Assembly (NCBI RefSeq): GCF_036906915.1
Contig: NZ_JBAKHX010000034.1
Coordinates: 18,532-82,531 of the forward strand
Length of the DNA stretch: 64,000 nucleotides
Reading direction: 5' to 3'
Source of the DNA: Phytohabitans sp036906915
Lineage (GTDB): Bacteria > Actinomycetota > Actinomycetes > Mycobacteriales > Micromonosporaceae
Shown: in pieces, positions 41,774-49,776 of the stretch
How the letters are laid out: each line of letters starts with the position of its first letter
Position numbering within the stretch: position 1 is the first letter of the stretch
The notes under the pieces: generated by a model
The model's database searches: none
What the model was told of the DNA's origin: nothing
What the model saw: only the letters and a program-made list of their open reading frames with translations
Translations under genes and position numbers: made by a program

Positions 41774-43414
41774 ATGTTCAATGTGTCGAGGTCGCGGCGC
41801 CGAGGAAGTATGGGACTCGCCGTCGCGGTGCTGGTAGCGGCAGTGGCGACGCAGGTAGCTGCCCCGCAGCCGGCCATCGCCCTGGAGAACGGTGTGGGGC
41901 GCACGCCGCCGATGGGCTGGAACACCTGGAACACGTTCGGTTGCAACATCAACGAGACGCTGATCCGGCAGATGGCGGACGCGATCGTGGCGAACGGAAT
42001 GCGGGACCTGGGCTACAAGTATGTGGTCGTGGACGACTGCTGGTTCAACCCGAACCGCGATGCGGCCGGCAACCTACAGGGAGATCCCACTCGGTTTCCC
42101 AGCGGGATGAAGGCGTTGGGAGACTACCTGCACGCCCGGGATCTGAAGTTCGGGATCTACCAGGTGCCGGTCGATCAGACGTGTGCGCAGTACTTCGACT
42201 CGTATCCGGGAGCGACCGGCAGCCAGGGGCACGAGGTGCAGGACGCCCGCCAGTTCGCCGCGTGGGGCGTCGACTACCTGAAGTACGACTGGTGCTCGCC
42301 GAACGGGTCGATCAACGATCAGGTGGCGACGTTCGCCAAGATGCGGGACGCGCTGGCGGCGACCGGCCGGCCGATCCTGTACAGCATCAACCCGAACAGC
42401 ATCCACGAGAAGACGGGGCCTCAGCGGAACTGGGGTGACGTAGCGAACATCTGGCGTACCACAGAGGACATCACGAACGCCTGGAACACTGGGCAGACCA
42501 ACGGGTACCCGATGGGCATCCAGAACATTGTGAACGTGAACGTGCCGCTGGCCTCCTACGCACGGCCGGGTGGGTTCAACGACCCCGACATGATGGAGGT
42601 CGGCAACGGCGGGATGACCGACACCGAGATGCGCAGCCATTTCGCGCTCTGGGCGATAATGGCGGCCCCGTTGATCGCGGGCAACGACGTGCGGAACGCG
42701 TCGGCGGCGACGCTGACGATCCTGCGCAACCAGAACCTGATCGAGATCAACCAGGACAGTCTGGGGCTGCAGGCGGTGCAGGTGTCCAACGACGGGACCC
42801 GGCGGGTGCTGGCCAAGCGGCTGGCCAACGGGGACGTGGCCGTGGCCCTGTTCAACCAGGGGTCCAGCACGACCACGGTGTCCACCACCGCGGCGCAGAT
42901 CGGTAAGTCCGGCACCTCGTTCACACTGCGGGATGCCTGGACGAACGCGACCAGCACAACCACCGGAACCATCGCGGCCAGCGTGCCGGCACACGGCACG
43001 GTCGTCTACCGCGTCAGCGGCGGCGGAGTGGCGCCGACCGGTAACACCTTCGTCAGCGCCGCATCCGGCCGGTGCCTCGACGACCCGAGGAGCGCCACCG
43101 CCAACGGCACCCAACCGGTCATCTGGGACTGCAACGGCGCCGCCAACCAGCGTTGGACGGTCAGCGGCAGCACGATCCAGATCTTCGGCAAGTGCCTCGA
43201 CGCGCCAGTCGGCGCCGCCGCGGGGGCCAGGCCGGTGCTCTGGGACTGCCACGGTGGCACGAACCAGCAGTGGTCGCTCAACGCGGACGGCACCATCAGG
43301 GGCGTCGCGTCCGGCTTGTGTCTGGACGTGACCGGCGCCGCCACCGCCAACGGCACGCTCGTGGGCCTGTGGACCTGCAACGGCGCGGCCAACCAGAGAT
43401 GGACCCGCCAGTAG
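41774..43414 (+). CDS. Secreted GH27 alpha-galactosidase with ricin-type lectin domain
   Basis: The 546-residue protein has a signal peptide (about 1-37), a GH27 barrel (about 38-335) starting GRTPPMGWNTWNTFGCNINE, an antiparallel beta-domain and a C-terminal ricin-B lectin (about 425-546) with three QxW repeats (ANQRW, TNQQW, ANQRW). The nucleophile is Asp172 in YLKYDWCSP and the acid/base Asp270 in RPGGFNDPDMMEVG. It would release terminal alpha-galactose (or, in some GH27 members, beta-L-arabinopyranose or N-acetylgalactosamine) outside the cell. The lectin probably anchors it to polymer substrates. Confidence 0.92.
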   Translation: MFNVSRSRRRGSMGLAVAVLVAAVATQVAAPQPAIALENGVGRTPPMGWNTWNTFGCNINETLIRQMADAIVANGMRDLGYKYVVVDDCWFNPNRDAAGNLQGDPTRFPSGMKALGDYLHARDLKFGIYQVPVDQTCAQYFDSYPGATGSQGHEVQDARQFAAWGVDYLKYDWCSPNGSINDQVATFAKMRDALAATGRPILYSINPNSIHEKTGPQRNWGDVANIWRTTEDITNAWNTGQTNGYPMGIQNIVNVNVPLASYARPGGFNDPDMMEVGNGGMTDTEMRSHFALWAIMAAPLIAGNDVRNASAATLTILRNQNLIEINQDSLGLQAVQVSNDGTRRVLAKRLANGDVAVALFNQGSSTTTVSTTAAQIGKSGTSFTLRDAWTNATSTTTGTIAASVPAHGTVVYRVSGGGVAPTGNTFVSAASGRCLDDPRSATANGTQPVIWDCNGAANQRWTVSGSTIQIFGKCLDAPVGAAAGARPVLWDCHGGTNQQWSLNADGTIRGVASGLCLDVTGAATANGTLVGLWTCNGAANQRWTRQ

Positions 43415-43431
43415 GACCGTGAACAGTCGGC

Positions 43432-43462
43432 CGGGGTCCCGGCTCTCCGAGCCGGGACCCCG
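43432..43462. terminator. Bidirectional terminator hairpin
   Basis: A perfect 13-bp stem CGGGGTCCCGGCT / AGCCGGGACCCCG with loop CTCCG lies in the 58-bp gap between the convergent GH27 and DUF1996 genes. No U-tract follows, which is normal for high-GC actinomycete terminators. Confidence 0.85.
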
Positions 43463-43472
43463 CGCACCGACG

Positions 43473-45239
43473 TCACTGGCAGCGGCGACCGGTGTTGACG
43501 CAGTTGGCGATTTTGGCCATCTGGCGGGTGGAGTTGACGTTGAGGAAGTCGTTGTGGTCGGAGGACGGGTTGTGGTTCTCCTCGGGGAAGGAGTCGAGCT
43601 GGTACTGGCCCTTCTTCTGTACCTCGACCGGGATGTCGTAGCTGATGCTGATCCGCAGTTGGGGCACGGCACGGGTGCCGGCGGGGCAGGCGCCGGTGTT
43701 CGCGTCCGGGAAGGAGATGTGGGCGCGGTGGTTGTCGCTGTCGATGTTCTCGCCGTCCCAGCAGCTCGGGAAGTCGTGCACCCGCATGACCTGGCTGCCG
43801 GCCGGGCAGATCGGGTACTTGTCGGACAGCCGGTCGGCGAAGCCGCTGCACGTCCAGGAGTTGCGGGCGTTGGCTGGGCCCCTGCTGGTCGGCTTGGATT
43901 CACCCGTGAGCGCGCGCAGGAACCGCGGCATGGGGACAACCTTCGTGGTCGGGTTGCCCCGGTACTCGATCTTCACGCTCGCCGGCCGGACGATCCCGCC
44001 GATGTTGCCGGCGATCTCCAGGTTCGGGCCTTGCACGCCGGGCAGTTCGCTGGCGTCGGTGCTGGGCGTGCTCGGCGGGTTCGCCGGCGGCGGGTTGTTG
44101 AGGGTGCACGCGGCGAGCGAGGTCAGTCCGGTGGGTCGGGTGCCCTGCCGGCCGATGGCGATGGCGATCCGGTCCAACGTGGCCACCCGCTTGTCCCGCA
44201 GTGGCCCGAGGATCGCGTTGTTGACAAAGTTCGGCCCACCCTGGCCCCGCGTGGTGACGATGCGCTGATTCGCCTCGGCGATCTGCTTGTCCAGCAGCTC
44301 CAGGTTGCGGTTCACCTCGTCGACCGCGGAAGCCGGCACGCCGGACAGCCTGTCGCGGACGGTCGGGCAGTTGACCGAGGGGGTGACCGCGTTGGCCGCG
44401 GGTGCGCCCGCGGCGCCCTGGTTGGCGTGTCCGGCGTGGGCCCCGTCGTAGCTCAGATCGCAGTCGGCGAGTGAGACCAGCCCGGTGGGTCGGGTGCCCT
44501 CCCGGCCGATGGCGATGGCGATCCGGTCCAACGTGGCCACCCGCTTGTCCCGCAGCGGCCCGAGGATCGCGTTGTTGACAAAGTTCGGCCCACCCTGGCC
44601 CCGCGTGGTGACGATGCGCTGATTCGCCTCGGCGATCTGCTTGTCCAGCAGCTCCAGGTTGCGCTTCACCTCGGCCGACGCCCTCGCCGAGATGGCGGGC
44701 AGCTTGTCCGCGACGGTGGGGCAGCTCATCGACGGCGTACCGGCGGCCTTCAGCGTTCCGGCGTCCGCGCCGACCGGGTTCGCCTGCCGGTTCGCGGTCC
44801 GGTCGATGCGGACGACCGGCCAGAAGTAGGACGACTTGTCGCCGTTGCGGCACGTGGTGTCGGACGCGGCCAGGCTCTCGTCGCTGGAGTCGGCGGTGAT
44901 CGACAGGTTGCCGACGAAGTCGTGCACGTGCTGGGCGCCGTTGCGGACCCCGGGCTGGGCGACCGGATTGTCCGGGCTGAACTTCCCGTTCTCGTTCGTT
45001 CCACAGTCGACGGTGAAGACGCCGGTCGAGCCGCCTCGCCGCGTCGGTGGCGCCTTCACGTTCGGCGCGACGTCCCGGATCGACACGAAGCTCGACAGCG
45101 GTGCCGCCTCCGCGAACGCCTGTCCGTTGCGGGCACTGGACACGATGCTCGCGGTGACCGCGGCGGTCGCCGCCAGCACCAGGAACACGACCAGGATCCG
45201 AAACTCCCGAGACCGTGTTCGGATTGCTCCAGGACTCAT
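43473..45239 (-). CDS. Secreted DUF1996 protein with a duplicated internal module
   Basis: The 588-residue protein has an N-terminal anchor or signal (about 15-40) and DUF1996 split in two. The N-terminal half (about 50-140) has VDCGTNENGKFSPDNPVAQP, QHVHDFVGN and SSYFWPVVRIDR; the C-terminal half (about 395-588) has RNSWTCSGF, MRVHDFPSCWDG, DNHRAHISFP and PSSDHNDFLN. Between them lie two copies of a roughly 90-residue Cys-flanked helical module (CPTV...LDKQIAEANQRIVTTRG...LDRIAIAIG) that is not part of DUF1996. DUF1996 proteins are secreted and of unknown function, often beside cell-wall enzymes. ATG 45239 is used, with AGGGG 6 nt upstream. Confidence 0.85.
   Translation of the reverse strand: MSPGAIRTRSREFRILVVFLVLAATAAVTASIVSSARNGQAFAEAAPLSSFVSIRDVAPNVKAPPTRRGGSTGVFTVDCGTNENGKFSPDNPVAQPGVRNGAQHVHDFVGNLSITADSSDESLAASDTTCRNGDKSSYFWPVVRIDRTANRQANPVGADAGTLKAAGTPSMSCPTVADKLPAISARASAEVKRNLELLDKQIAEANQRIVTTRGQGGPNFVNNAILGPLRDKRVATLDRIAIAIGREGTRPTGLVSLADCDLSYDGAHAGHANQGAAGAPAANAVTPSVNCPTVRDRLSGVPASAVDEVNRNLELLDKQIAEANQRIVTTRGQGGPNFVNNAILGPLRDKRVATLDRIAIAIGRQGTRPTGLTSLAACTLNNPPPANPPSTPSTDASELPGVQGPNLEIAGNIGGIVRPASVKIEYRGNPTTKVVPMPRFLRALTGESKPTSRGPANARNSWTCSGFADRLSDKYPICPAGSQVMRVHDFPSCWDGENIDSDNHRAHISFPDANTGACPAGTRAVPQLRISISYDIPVEVQKKGQYQLDSFPEENHNPSSDHNDFLNVNSTRQMAKIANCVNTGRRCQ
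44128..44319 (-). repeat. 192-bp direct repeat, copy A, inside the DUF1996 gene
   Basis: This sequence recurs 354 bp away at 44482-44673 with only three base differences. It encodes the C-terminal one of two helical modules in the DUF1996 protein. The flanking parts of the two modules are much more divergent. Confidence 0.95.
44482..44673 (-). repeat. 192-bp direct repeat, copy B, inside the DUF1996 gene
   Basis: Partner of the repeat at 44128-44319. It encodes the N-terminal module. The 354-bp period equals 118 codons, so the reading frame is kept. Confidence 0.95.
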
Positions 45240-45370
45240 CACTTTCCCCTCACTCGACGCGGACGGCGAGAAACGCCGATGACGCGATGGGGTACGGCGT
45301 CGGTCCGTCGGCCGATGAGGAGAACGATGGCACGTCAGGGGTTCGTAAGGACTCGGCTTACGCAGCCGTG

Positions 45371-45403
45371 GTTGAGGGCCGCCGGGCCCCGGCGGCCCTC
45401 AAC
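45371..45403 (-). terminator. Terminator hairpin after the lectin-FN3-dehydrogenase gene
   Basis: A perfect 15-bp stem GTTGAGGGCCGCCGG / CCGGCGGCCCTCAAC with a 3-nt loop begins 6 nt beyond the stop codon of the 45410-47491 gene. It also insulates the downstream DUF1996 promoter. Confidence 0.85.
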
Positions 45404-45409
45404 GTGGGG

Positions 45410-47491
45410 TCAGCTTCCCAGCTGGACGTGCAGGATCCGTTCGTTGCTGTTGTTCGCTGTGCTGTCTTTGTCGCCGGTGTTCGTCGTGGTCAGCCAGAGG
45501 CCGCCGTCTGGCGCCGGCTCGACCGTGCGCAGCCGGCCGTACGTGCCGTTGAAGTACTGCGTCACGTTGGTGAGGCTGCTGCCGCTGATCACCGCCCGGT
45601 ACATCCGGGCGCCGCGGGCACAGGCGATGTAGACCGCGTCGCGGACCACGGTCAGGCCGCTGCACGAGGCGGATGCGGTGCTGTAGGTGTACTTCGGCGC
45701 GATGAAGCCGGCCTGGTTGCAGTTGCCGGACGTGCCCTCGCAGGCCGGCCACCCGTAGTTGCCGCCCCGGACGATGAGGTTCGTCTCGTCCATGACGCTG
45801 TTGCCGAACTCCTGCTCCCACAGCCGGCCCTGGGAGTCGAAGGCGATGCCCTGCGGGTTGCGGTGGCCGTAGCTCCACACATGGTTTCCGAACGGGTTGT
45901 CGGCGGGCACGCTGCCGTCCGGGTTGATCCGCAGGATCTTGCCGGCGAGGCTGGCGGTGTTCTGCGGCAGCCCCGTATTCTGCCCGTCGCCGGTGGCCGC
46001 GTACAGCTTGTTGTCCGGGCCCCAGCGCAGCCGGCCACCGTTGTGGTACTTGTTGCGCGGGATGCCGGTGACCAGCACCTGCAGCGACGCGGCGTCCAGC
46101 CGGTTGGCGGTGGTCACCTTGATCCGCACGATCCGGTTGTCGGACGGCGACGTGTGCATGGCGTACAGCCAGCGGTCGGTGGCGAAGGTGGGCGAGATCG
46201 CCAGGCCCATCAGGCCGCCCTCGCCGTCAGTGCCCTGGATGTTCGCGATGGTGCCCACCGTGCTCTTGGCGCCGGTACCGGGGTCGAGGCGGACGATGTC
46301 GTGCGCGTCCCGGCGGCCGTAGAGGATCGCGCCGTCGGGTAGCGTGACCAGTCCCCACGGGATGTCGGTGTCGGTCGCCACCTGGCGCACCGCGCAGACC
46401 GGGTTGCCGCATGACGCTCCGGTGGTCACCTGGACGGTGTCGCTGCGGGGTGAGGCGTTGCCGGCGGCGTCGCGGGCCACGACGTGATAGCTGTACCGGA
46501 TGTTGGCGGCCAGGCCGCTGTCGGTCAGCGTGGTGACCGTGCCGGCGACCGAGCCGACCTTGGTGCCGTCGCGGAAGACGTCGTAGCCGACGACACCGAC
46601 GTTGTCGCTGGCCGCCCGCCAGGTCAGCGTGACGCTGGTGCCGCTGGCCGCGGCGGCCAACCCGGCCGGGGCCGTGGGCGGCTCGGTGTCGTTCTGGCAC
46701 TGCGGCACCTGCAGGTCGAGAGTCTCGCTGGCCTGCGAGACGTTGCCAGCGGCGTCGCGGGCGTTGACGTAGACCCCCCACCGCGCGCCGGGCGTCAACG
46801 TCAACGGCGTGGACAGCGCCGTGCCGCCGACCGACAGCATGAACTGGCCGTCGTGGTAGATGTCGTAGCCGGCCACGCCGACGTCATCGGTCGACGCCGA
46901 CCACGACAGCGTGACGGAGGTGCAGGTGAGTCCGCTGGTGCGCAGCCCGCTCGGTGGGGTCGGCGGTTGCGTGTCGGCGCCGTTCGACCGGGTCCACCGC
47001 TGGGCGGCCGAGCCGTCACAGGTCGCCGTCCTGGCCACCGCGCCGGACGCCGCCAGGCACAGTCCGGACTGTACGCCGCGGATCGAGCCGTCGGCCTCCA
47101 GCCGCCAGCGCTGGTTGGCGCCGCCGTGGCAGTTCCAGATGATCAACGCGACTCCGGGCTCGCGGCTGGCGTTGGGCACGTCCAGGCACATCGGGGTGGC
47201 CTCGTAGACCCTCAGTTGGCTCTCGACGTACTCCCAGTCCTGATTGCCGCCTCCGTGGCAGCGGTGCACGCCCACGGCGGTACCGGCGGCGGTCGCCGCG
47301 CCGGCGACGTCCAGACACTGGCCGGTCGCCGGGTTGACCAGCGGTATGCCGGCGGCCGCTTGAGCGGACCCGGTGAACGTCACCGCGAGGCTCGCGATGA
47401 GGCCCGCCGCCGCGACGCCGGCTGCCAGCGCGGCGAGCCGTCTACGCCGCCGAGGTGGCGCCGGGACGGCGGTGGCCACAACGTTCTGCAT
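45410..47491 (-). CDS. Secreted lectin-FN3-FN3-glucose/sorbosone dehydrogenase
   Basis: The 693-residue protein has an Arg-rich signal sequence (about 1-45), a ricin-B lectin (about 46-168; repeats GNQDW, ANQRW, AQRW), two fibronectin type III domains (about 178-265 and 270-355; both with DDVGVAGYDIY-like or DNVGVVGYDVF strands) and a six-bladed propeller dehydrogenase (about 365-693). The last shows IPWGLVTLPDGAILYGRRDA, NKYHNGGRLRWGPDNKLYAA, HRNPQGIAFDSQGRLWEQEF and GNYGWPACEG, typical of PQQ-dependent glucose/sorbosone dehydrogenases. It probably oxidises sugar ends on bound polymers. ATG 47491 has GGAGG 5 nt upstream. Confidence 0.9.
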   Translation of the reverse strand: MQNVVATAVPAPPRRRRRLAALAAGVAAAGLIASLAVTFTGSAQAAAGIPLVNPATGQCLDVAGAATAAGTAVGVHRCHGGGNQDWEYVESQLRVYEATPMCLDVPNASREPGVALIIWNCHGGANQRWRLEADGSIRGVQSGLCLAASGAVARTATCDGSAAQRWTRSNGADTQPPTPPSGLRTSGLTCTSVTLSWSASTDDVGVAGYDIYHDGQFMLSVGGTALSTPLTLTPGARWGVYVNARDAAGNVSQASETLDLQVPQCQNDTEPPTAPAGLAAAASGTSVTLTWRAASDNVGVVGYDVFRDGTKVGSVAGTVTTLTDSGLAANIRYSYHVVARDAAGNASPRSDTVQVTTGASCGNPVCAVRQVATDTDIPWGLVTLPDGAILYGRRDAHDIVRLDPGTGAKSTVGTIANIQGTDGEGGLMGLAISPTFATDRWLYAMHTSPSDNRIVRIKVTTANRLDAASLQVLVTGIPRNKYHNGGRLRWGPDNKLYAATGDGQNTGLPQNTASLAGKILRINPDGSVPADNPFGNHVWSYGHRNPQGIAFDSQGRLWEQEFGNSVMDETNLIVRGGNYGWPACEGTSGNCNQAGFIAPKYTYSTASASCSGLTVVRDAVYIACARGARMYRAVISGSSLTNVTQYFNGTYGRLRTVEPAPDGGLWLTTTNTGDKDSTANNSNERILHVQLGS

Positions 47492-47595
47492 GTACGCCTC
47501 CAGAGGGGATGCCATCGGTGGCGCAGCCGTTCCCGGTAGCTACATCGACAAAACCTAATTAAGCAAGACCTAAACACGCTCGCCCGTACATGCTC

Positions 47596-47623
47596 CGGCC
47601 CCACCGTGGGCGCGGTGGGGCCG
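47596..47623 (-). terminator. Terminator hairpin after the LuxR-family gene
   Basis: A perfect 11-bp stem CGGCCCCACCG / CGGTGGGGCCG with loop TGGGCG lies 28 nt beyond the stop codon of the 47651-48211 gene and upstream of the dehydrogenase promoter region. Confidence 0.8.
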
Positions 47624-47650
47624 AACGTCACTTCCGTGGACGCGCGGGCG

Positions 47651-48211
47651 TCACAGGCGGACGAGGCTAGCGACCAGTTCCTGCCTGCTGCGTACACCGG
47701 TCTTGACGAAGATCGACTTCAGATGGTCGCGGACCGTGTGCGGAGACAGGAACAGGCTGGCGGCCACCTGCGCGGTGTTCCGGCCGGCGATCAGCATCTC
47801 GGCGATCTGGCGCTCCCGCGCGGACAGGCCGTAACCGTCCAGCGCGAGCGCGGCGGTCGACTCGGGTCGGCTGCGTTCGATCGCGAGGGCGATGCGCGCC
47901 GGACCGTCGGGCGCGGCGAGGACCGCCGCCGGCCGGCGGCTTCGCGCCAGGTCCGCGAAGCGGTCGCCGTCGTCGTGCCGGTACTCCAGATCGAGCAGGC
48001 GCCCAAGTAGGGCCGGTGACAGGCCGGCCTCGTGCACGCCCGCCGTCTTGACCAAGGTTTCGGGGTCGAGGGTGAATCCGCACCAGCCCTCCACCGGCAC
48101 CGCCTGCCGCGCCGCGGTGGCCGCGTCCCTCAGCAGGCTGGCCACGTCGGGCGCGGACTCGGCGACCCGCTCCGCCTTGTCGCGAACGCGGGCTCGGAGG
48201 GCGGCGTTCAC
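47651..48211 (-). CDS. LuxR-type helix-turn-helix regulator
   Basis: The 186-residue protein has an N-terminal sensory-like part (about 1-110; helical start, then GWCGFTLDPETLVKTAGVHE and LLDLEYRHDDGDRFADLARS) and a C-terminal LuxR domain (about 125-186; YGLSARERQIAEMLIAGRNT AQVAASLFLSPHTVRDHLKS). The first part resembles truncated GAF-like regions of actinobacterial LuxR proteins. TAGCCT (48218-48223) ending 6 nt before the GTG suggests a leaderless transcript. It is divergent from the NTF2-like gene, which may be its target. Confidence 0.85.
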   Translation of the reverse strand: MNAALRARVRDKAERVAESAPDVASLLRDAATAARQAVPVEGWCGFTLDPETLVKTAGVHEAGLSPALLGRLLDLEYRHDDGDRFADLARSRRPAAVLAAPDGPARIALAIERSRPESTAALALDGYGLSARERQIAEMLIAGRNTAQVAASLFLSPHTVRDHLKSIFVKTGVRSRQELVASLVRL

Positions 48212-48275
48212 GCGCCCAGGCTATCCCCCGTCCGCGGGGTACTGGCGTACGGGCCGGCCGCCTACCGTCGCCGCC

Positions 48276-48662
48276 ATGACATACGCACAACGCCCCGAAG
48301 ACCTGCACGAGCTTTTCAAGGAAGGAGTCAACAACAAGGACGTCGACGCGTTGATGGCGCTCTACGAGCCGGACTCGCTGACGGTGGGCCTCGACGGTAG
48401 CCGGCTGGAAGGTGAGCAGGCGCTGCGAGCCATGCTGACCGGCCTCGTCGCCACGATCGACCACCTCGACGGCAACACCCGCAAAGTCATCGTCCACGGC
48501 GACTACGCGCTGATGTCCGCCGCCTTCACCGGCAATGGTGGCGCCTTCTCGGGCAACAGCGGCGAGCTCGCCCGACGGCAGCCCGACGGCGGTTGGCGGT
48601 TCCTCATCGACGACCCCACATTCGGCCTGGGAGGCGCGCACGAGCAGGTCACCTCGGCGTGA
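48276..48662 (+). CDS. NTF2-like (SnoaL/DUF4440-type) protein
   Basis: The 128-residue protein has the cone-shaped NTF2 fold pattern: DLHELFKEGVNNKDVDALMA, LYEPDSLTVGLDGSRLEGEQ, ALRAMLTGL and a strand-rich C-terminus (DYALMSAAFTGNGGAF...GGWRFLIDDPTFG). Members bind small ligands or act as polyketide cyclases, ketosteroid isomerases or stress proteins. TACCGT (48263-48268) lies 7 nt before the ATG, so the transcript is probably leaderless. The divergent LuxR gene is the likely controller. Confidence 0.82.
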   Translation: MTYAQRPEDLHELFKEGVNNKDVDALMALYEPDSLTVGLDGSRLEGEQALRAMLTGLVATIDHLDGNTRKVIVHGDYALMSAAFTGNGGAFSGNSGELARRQPDGGWRFLIDDPTFGLGGAHEQVTSA

Positions 48663-48711
48663 CGGGCTAGGACGGCGATAGCGCCATTTCGCAAAACCTC
48701 GCGCCGGAGGT

Positions 48712-49014
48712 TTGGCCGGATTCCCAGGGGTATCCCCAGGGTCCTTGGGGGTGAACCCGGATGAACTTGATCAAAGGTGTTTCGTAGGCGCGCTCGGAGC
48801 GGCCGGAGCAGCCATCGTGGGCGGCGCTCTTGCCATCAGGAGCCGCCAACGGCGCGCGTGCGGCGACACCCGCTGGCACGTGCTGACCGTCTACAAGCCA
48901 CTGGAAGGCCAGCGCTACATCCCCATGCTGCTCGACCGCATGGAACGCGACGAGCTGGTCACCGACCACCTCGCCACCCACGTGCTGCCGCTGGACTCGG
49001 TGTTCACACCCTGA
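48712..49014 (+). CDS. Small hypothetical protein
   Basis: The C-terminal 55 codons encode CGDTRWHVLTVYKPLEGQRY followed by a short Leu/Arg-rich helix, which looks like real protein sequence with Trp, His and Tyr at conserved-looking spacing. The N-terminal part is less convincing, and the start could be GTG 48751 or a later TTG. No family was recognised. It lies in the direction of the NTF2-like gene, 49 bp after its stop. Confidence 0.4.
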   Translation: MAGFPGVSPGSLGVNPDELDQRCFVGALGAAGAAIVGGALAIRSRQRRACGDTRWHVLTVYKPLEGQRYIPMLLDRMERDELVTDHLATHVLPLDSVFTP

Positions 49015-49077
49015 GCCACCTTCCACCCGGGTTTGCCCACGCCGCCGTTCGATCGGCCGGCGACGGCTCGACGCGAC

Positions 49078-49728
49078 CTACGGCTGCAGCAACCCGGTCG
49101 TGCCGGCGAGCGCCGCCGCCTCGGTACGGCTGGAGACGCGCAGCTTTCGCAGTAGAGAGGCGGTCAGGCGCTTGACGGTCCGTTCCGAGACGCGCAATTC
49201 GACGGCGATGTCCGCGGTGCTGTGGCCGGCCGCGATGAGGCGCAGGAGGCGGCGCTCCTCGGCGTCCAGATCCGCTGGCGCCGGCCGAGCCGTACGCACC
49301 GGATGCAGGACCGCGGCCAGCAGGTCGACCGGCAGGACCGCCCAGCCGTCGAGGACGGCCAGCAGCGGCGGCATCAGCTGCTCGGCCTCGCTCGTCTTCG
49401 GCAGATATCCGTCCGCTCCGGCGCGCAGAGCCTCGACGGCCAGATCGGTGCGGTCCGTGCCGGACATCGCGACAAGGCGTAGACGAGGTTCGGCACGCCG
49501 GATCGCGGCGATCGCGCGCACGCCGCCCGGTGGCGGCATGTGGAGGTCGACGAGGGCGAGGTCGGGTACGCACCGGCGGACCAGGGCGACCGCCGCCGAG
49601 GCGTCCGCGGTGGCCCCCACGATCCGCGCCCGCCCGCCACTCATGGCCGGCAGCAACAGCTCCAGGCCCTGGGCGAACAGCGGATGATCGTCGACCACGG
49701 CGATGCGGATGGCTGGCGAAGCGGACAC
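49078..49728 (-). CDS. NarL/FixJ-type response regulator
   Basis: The 216-residue protein has a receiver domain (IAVVDDHPLFAQGLELLLPA; phospho-acceptor Asp61 in DLALVDLHMPPPGG; LVAMSGTDRTD; GYLPKTSEAEQL with the conserved Lys) and a C-terminal LuxR helix-turn-helix (EERRLLRLIAAGHSTADIAV, ELRVSERTVKRLTASLLRKL). The GTG start is used; the ATG two bases away on the opposite strand belongs to a possible early start of the kinase. Transcription is divergent from the kinase gene, unusual for a two-component pair but still consistent with a shared promoter region. Confidence 0.88.
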   Translation of the reverse strand: MSASPAIRIAVVDDHPLFAQGLELLLPAMSGGRARIVGATADASAAVALVRRCVPDLALVDLHMPPPGGVRAIAAIRRAEPRLRLVAMSGTDRTDLAVEALRAGADGYLPKTSEAEQLMPPLLAVLDGWAVLPVDLLAAVLHPVRTARPAPADLDAEERRLLRLIAAGHSTADIAVELRVSERTVKRLTASLLRKLRVSSRTEAAALAGTTGLLQP

Positions 49729-49776
49729 ATGACGGCGTTTCCCAGTGAAGCGGCGAACATGCACGGAAGGGGACCA

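Noticed and set aside
42074..43939. Long open frame antisense to the GH27 gene and into the DUF1996 gene
   Set aside because: It crosses a perfect terminator hairpin and two well-supported genes, and its translation has no domain.
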